The notes under the pieces are model-generated. The model worked only from the letters and a program-made list of their open reading frames with translations, searched no databases and had not been told where the DNA came from. DNA of 6,255 nt from Leucothrix mucor. GTDB lineage: Bacteria > Pseudomonadota > Gammaproteobacteria > Thiotrichales > Thiotrichaceae. Positions 5,761-6,255 of this stretch are shown piece after piece (the first letter of the stretch is position 1; every line of letters begins with the position of its first letter). The DNA lies in the NCBI GenBank assembly GCA_011322515.1, contig DRMS01000010.1:1-6255 (forward strand), written 5' to 3'. The position numbers and the translations under genes were made by a program.

Positions 5761-5993
5761 AGTTACAAAATCACTGATCTGCATAAAAATAAAAAGTGTG
5801 AATACATCACAGAATTCTCGACGGCATCACGATAAAGTAGTTTTAGTTAGAAAGTAGCGACTAATAATAAGGCTACTCCAAGGAAATAAATGCATCAACA
5901 GAAGCCCTAGAGAGAATAAGATTTATAAAATGTAATTCGCAGAACTTAAGGCAAAGATTACCAAGAATAAATGCAAATCATTATAAAAAGGCT
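5761..5993. other. Intergenic stretch upstream of the SpeE-like promoter: no gene recognised
   Basis: No coding frame on either strand looks like a protein. The stretch is rich in A and T. A short inverted repeat AGTAGC (5853-5858) / GCTACT (5872-5877) is present but weak. Near its right end, TTACCA (5958-5963) and TATAAA (5982-5987) with an 18-base spacer form a possible plus-strand promoter for the small unit described next. Confidence 0.5.
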
Positions 5994-6011
5994 AACTGAA
6001 GTTGGCGAGGG

Positions 6012-6104
6012 ATGTCATTTGGAAATTACCCAACTAAAGACCGTGGTGGCGTCTTAGTATGGGGAATGAATTTTGCGAGTACTCTACTATACGAATACTC
6101 ATAG
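6012..6104 (+). CDS. Possible 30-aa ORF inside the small transcript
   Basis: The frame reads MSFGNYPTKDRGGVLVWGMN followed by FASTLLYEYS and a TAG stop. The composition is protein-like for such an AT-rich intergenic stretch. However, the only purine-rich sequence (GCGAGGG) touches the ATG, which leaves no normal spacing, and the start lies inside the 6000-6035 hairpin. It may be a small protein, a remnant of a decayed gene or chance. I do not recognise it. Confidence 0.2.
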   Translation: MSFGNYPTKDRGGVLVWGMNFASTLLYEYS

Positions 6105-6161
6105 AATTTAAACTATATTGAAAAATGGCACATTTAAGAGTGACTACAAAGTCACCTTTCG

Positions 6162-6196
6162 CGCCAGTTCCTACTCAACAGGAACTGGCGTTTTTT
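6162..6196 (+). terminator. Strong intrinsic terminator
   Basis: CGCCAGTTCC (6162-6171) and GGAACTGGCG (6181-6190) form a perfect 10-bp stem with a 9-base loop, followed directly by TTTTTT (6191-6196). The T tract is only on the plus strand, so it ends a plus-strand transcript coming from the left. No established gene is there. Confidence 0.85.
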
Positions 6197-6202
6197 ATTG
6201 TC

Positions 6203-6255
6203 TATAGTTTTTCACATAAATAATTGGCACCCTTCGACTCCGCTCAGGGTACAGC
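6203..6255 (+). repeat. Repeat copy C, cut by the right window edge
   Basis: TATAGTTTTTCACATAAATA (6203-6222) is identical to the left flank of copy A. It leads into GGCACCCTTCGACTCCGCTC and the loop start GGGTACAGC. Orientation is the same as copy A. The second arm and right flank lie beyond the window. It begins six bases after the T tract of the terminator at 6162-6196. Confidence 0.85.

Larger units (their letters stand above)
5994..6197 (+). ncRNA. Candidate small transcript of about 200 nt (sRNA or small-protein mRNA)
   Basis: A clear plus-strand intrinsic terminator at 6162-6196 has no recognisable gene before it, and the nearest promoter-like sequence is at 5958-5987. Between them several short stem-loops can be drawn: AGTTGG/CCAACT (6000-6005 with 6030-6035), GAGTA/TACTC (6077-6081 with 6096-6100) and GTGAC/GTCAC (6140-6144 with 6151-6155). 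It also contains a 30-codon frame (6012-6104). It does not match 6S RNA, tmRNA, RNase P RNA or a tRNA as far as I can see. The ends are estimates. Confidence 0.35.

Noticed and set aside
5994..6197. 6S RNA, tmRNA or tRNA in the region before the right-hand terminator
   Set aside because: No long closing stem with central bubble, no tag reading frame with a tRNA-like end, and no cloverleaf or T-loop sequence could be found.

Overview
The window looks like an AT-rich chromosomal segment of a gammaproteobacterium. The strongest taxonomic evidence is a clpS-clpA pair whose two proteins follow the Escherichia coli versions closely in length and residue numbering. I cannot place it below class level. 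No phage, plasmid or defence genes are visible.

Layout. Positions 1-208 (minus) hold the start of a secreted SASA/CE6-type acetylesterase that leaves the window on the left. Positions 209-431 are intergenic, with an intrinsic terminator for clpA and a repeat copy lying against the clpA stop. Positions 432-3042 (minus) are the clpS-clpA operon: the ClpAP unfoldase and its N-degron adaptor, four bases apart. Positions 3043-3617 form a long divergent intergenic region holding the most complete repeat copy inside a second, outer inverted repeat. Positions 3618-4601 (plus) encode an adenosine-kinase-like PfkB sugar kinase. It converges on 4805-5692 (minus), a spermidine-synthase-like protein with substituted active-site residues. 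The 203 bases between them contain another repeat copy whose hairpin serves as the kinase terminator. Positions 5693-6255 hold the promoter of the spermidine-synthase-like gene, a possible small plus-strand transcript ending in a clear intrinsic terminator, and a last repeat copy cut by the window edge.

The most interesting signal is a short interspersed repeat family of about 90-100 bp with four copies in 6.3 kb, all intergenic. A copy has a conserved left flank (TATAGTTTTTCA...), a long palindrome built on CCCTTCGACTCCGCTCAGG, and a conserved right flank (...TGAATGTCTATA), so it begins TATAG and ends CTATA. One copy (326-418) keeps both flanks but has a different core hairpin, and another (around 4666-4752) has become a terminator. 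This suggests a modular MITE/REP-like element whose core can be exchanged. One copy also sits inside a 28-bp inverted repeat whose two mismatches are both G-U pairs in plus-strand RNA.

Functionally, ClpS/ClpA belong to protein quality control. The kinase and the SpeE-like protein could both touch nucleoside, SAM or polyamine metabolism, but they are convergent and not co-transcribed, so a joint role is only a guess.
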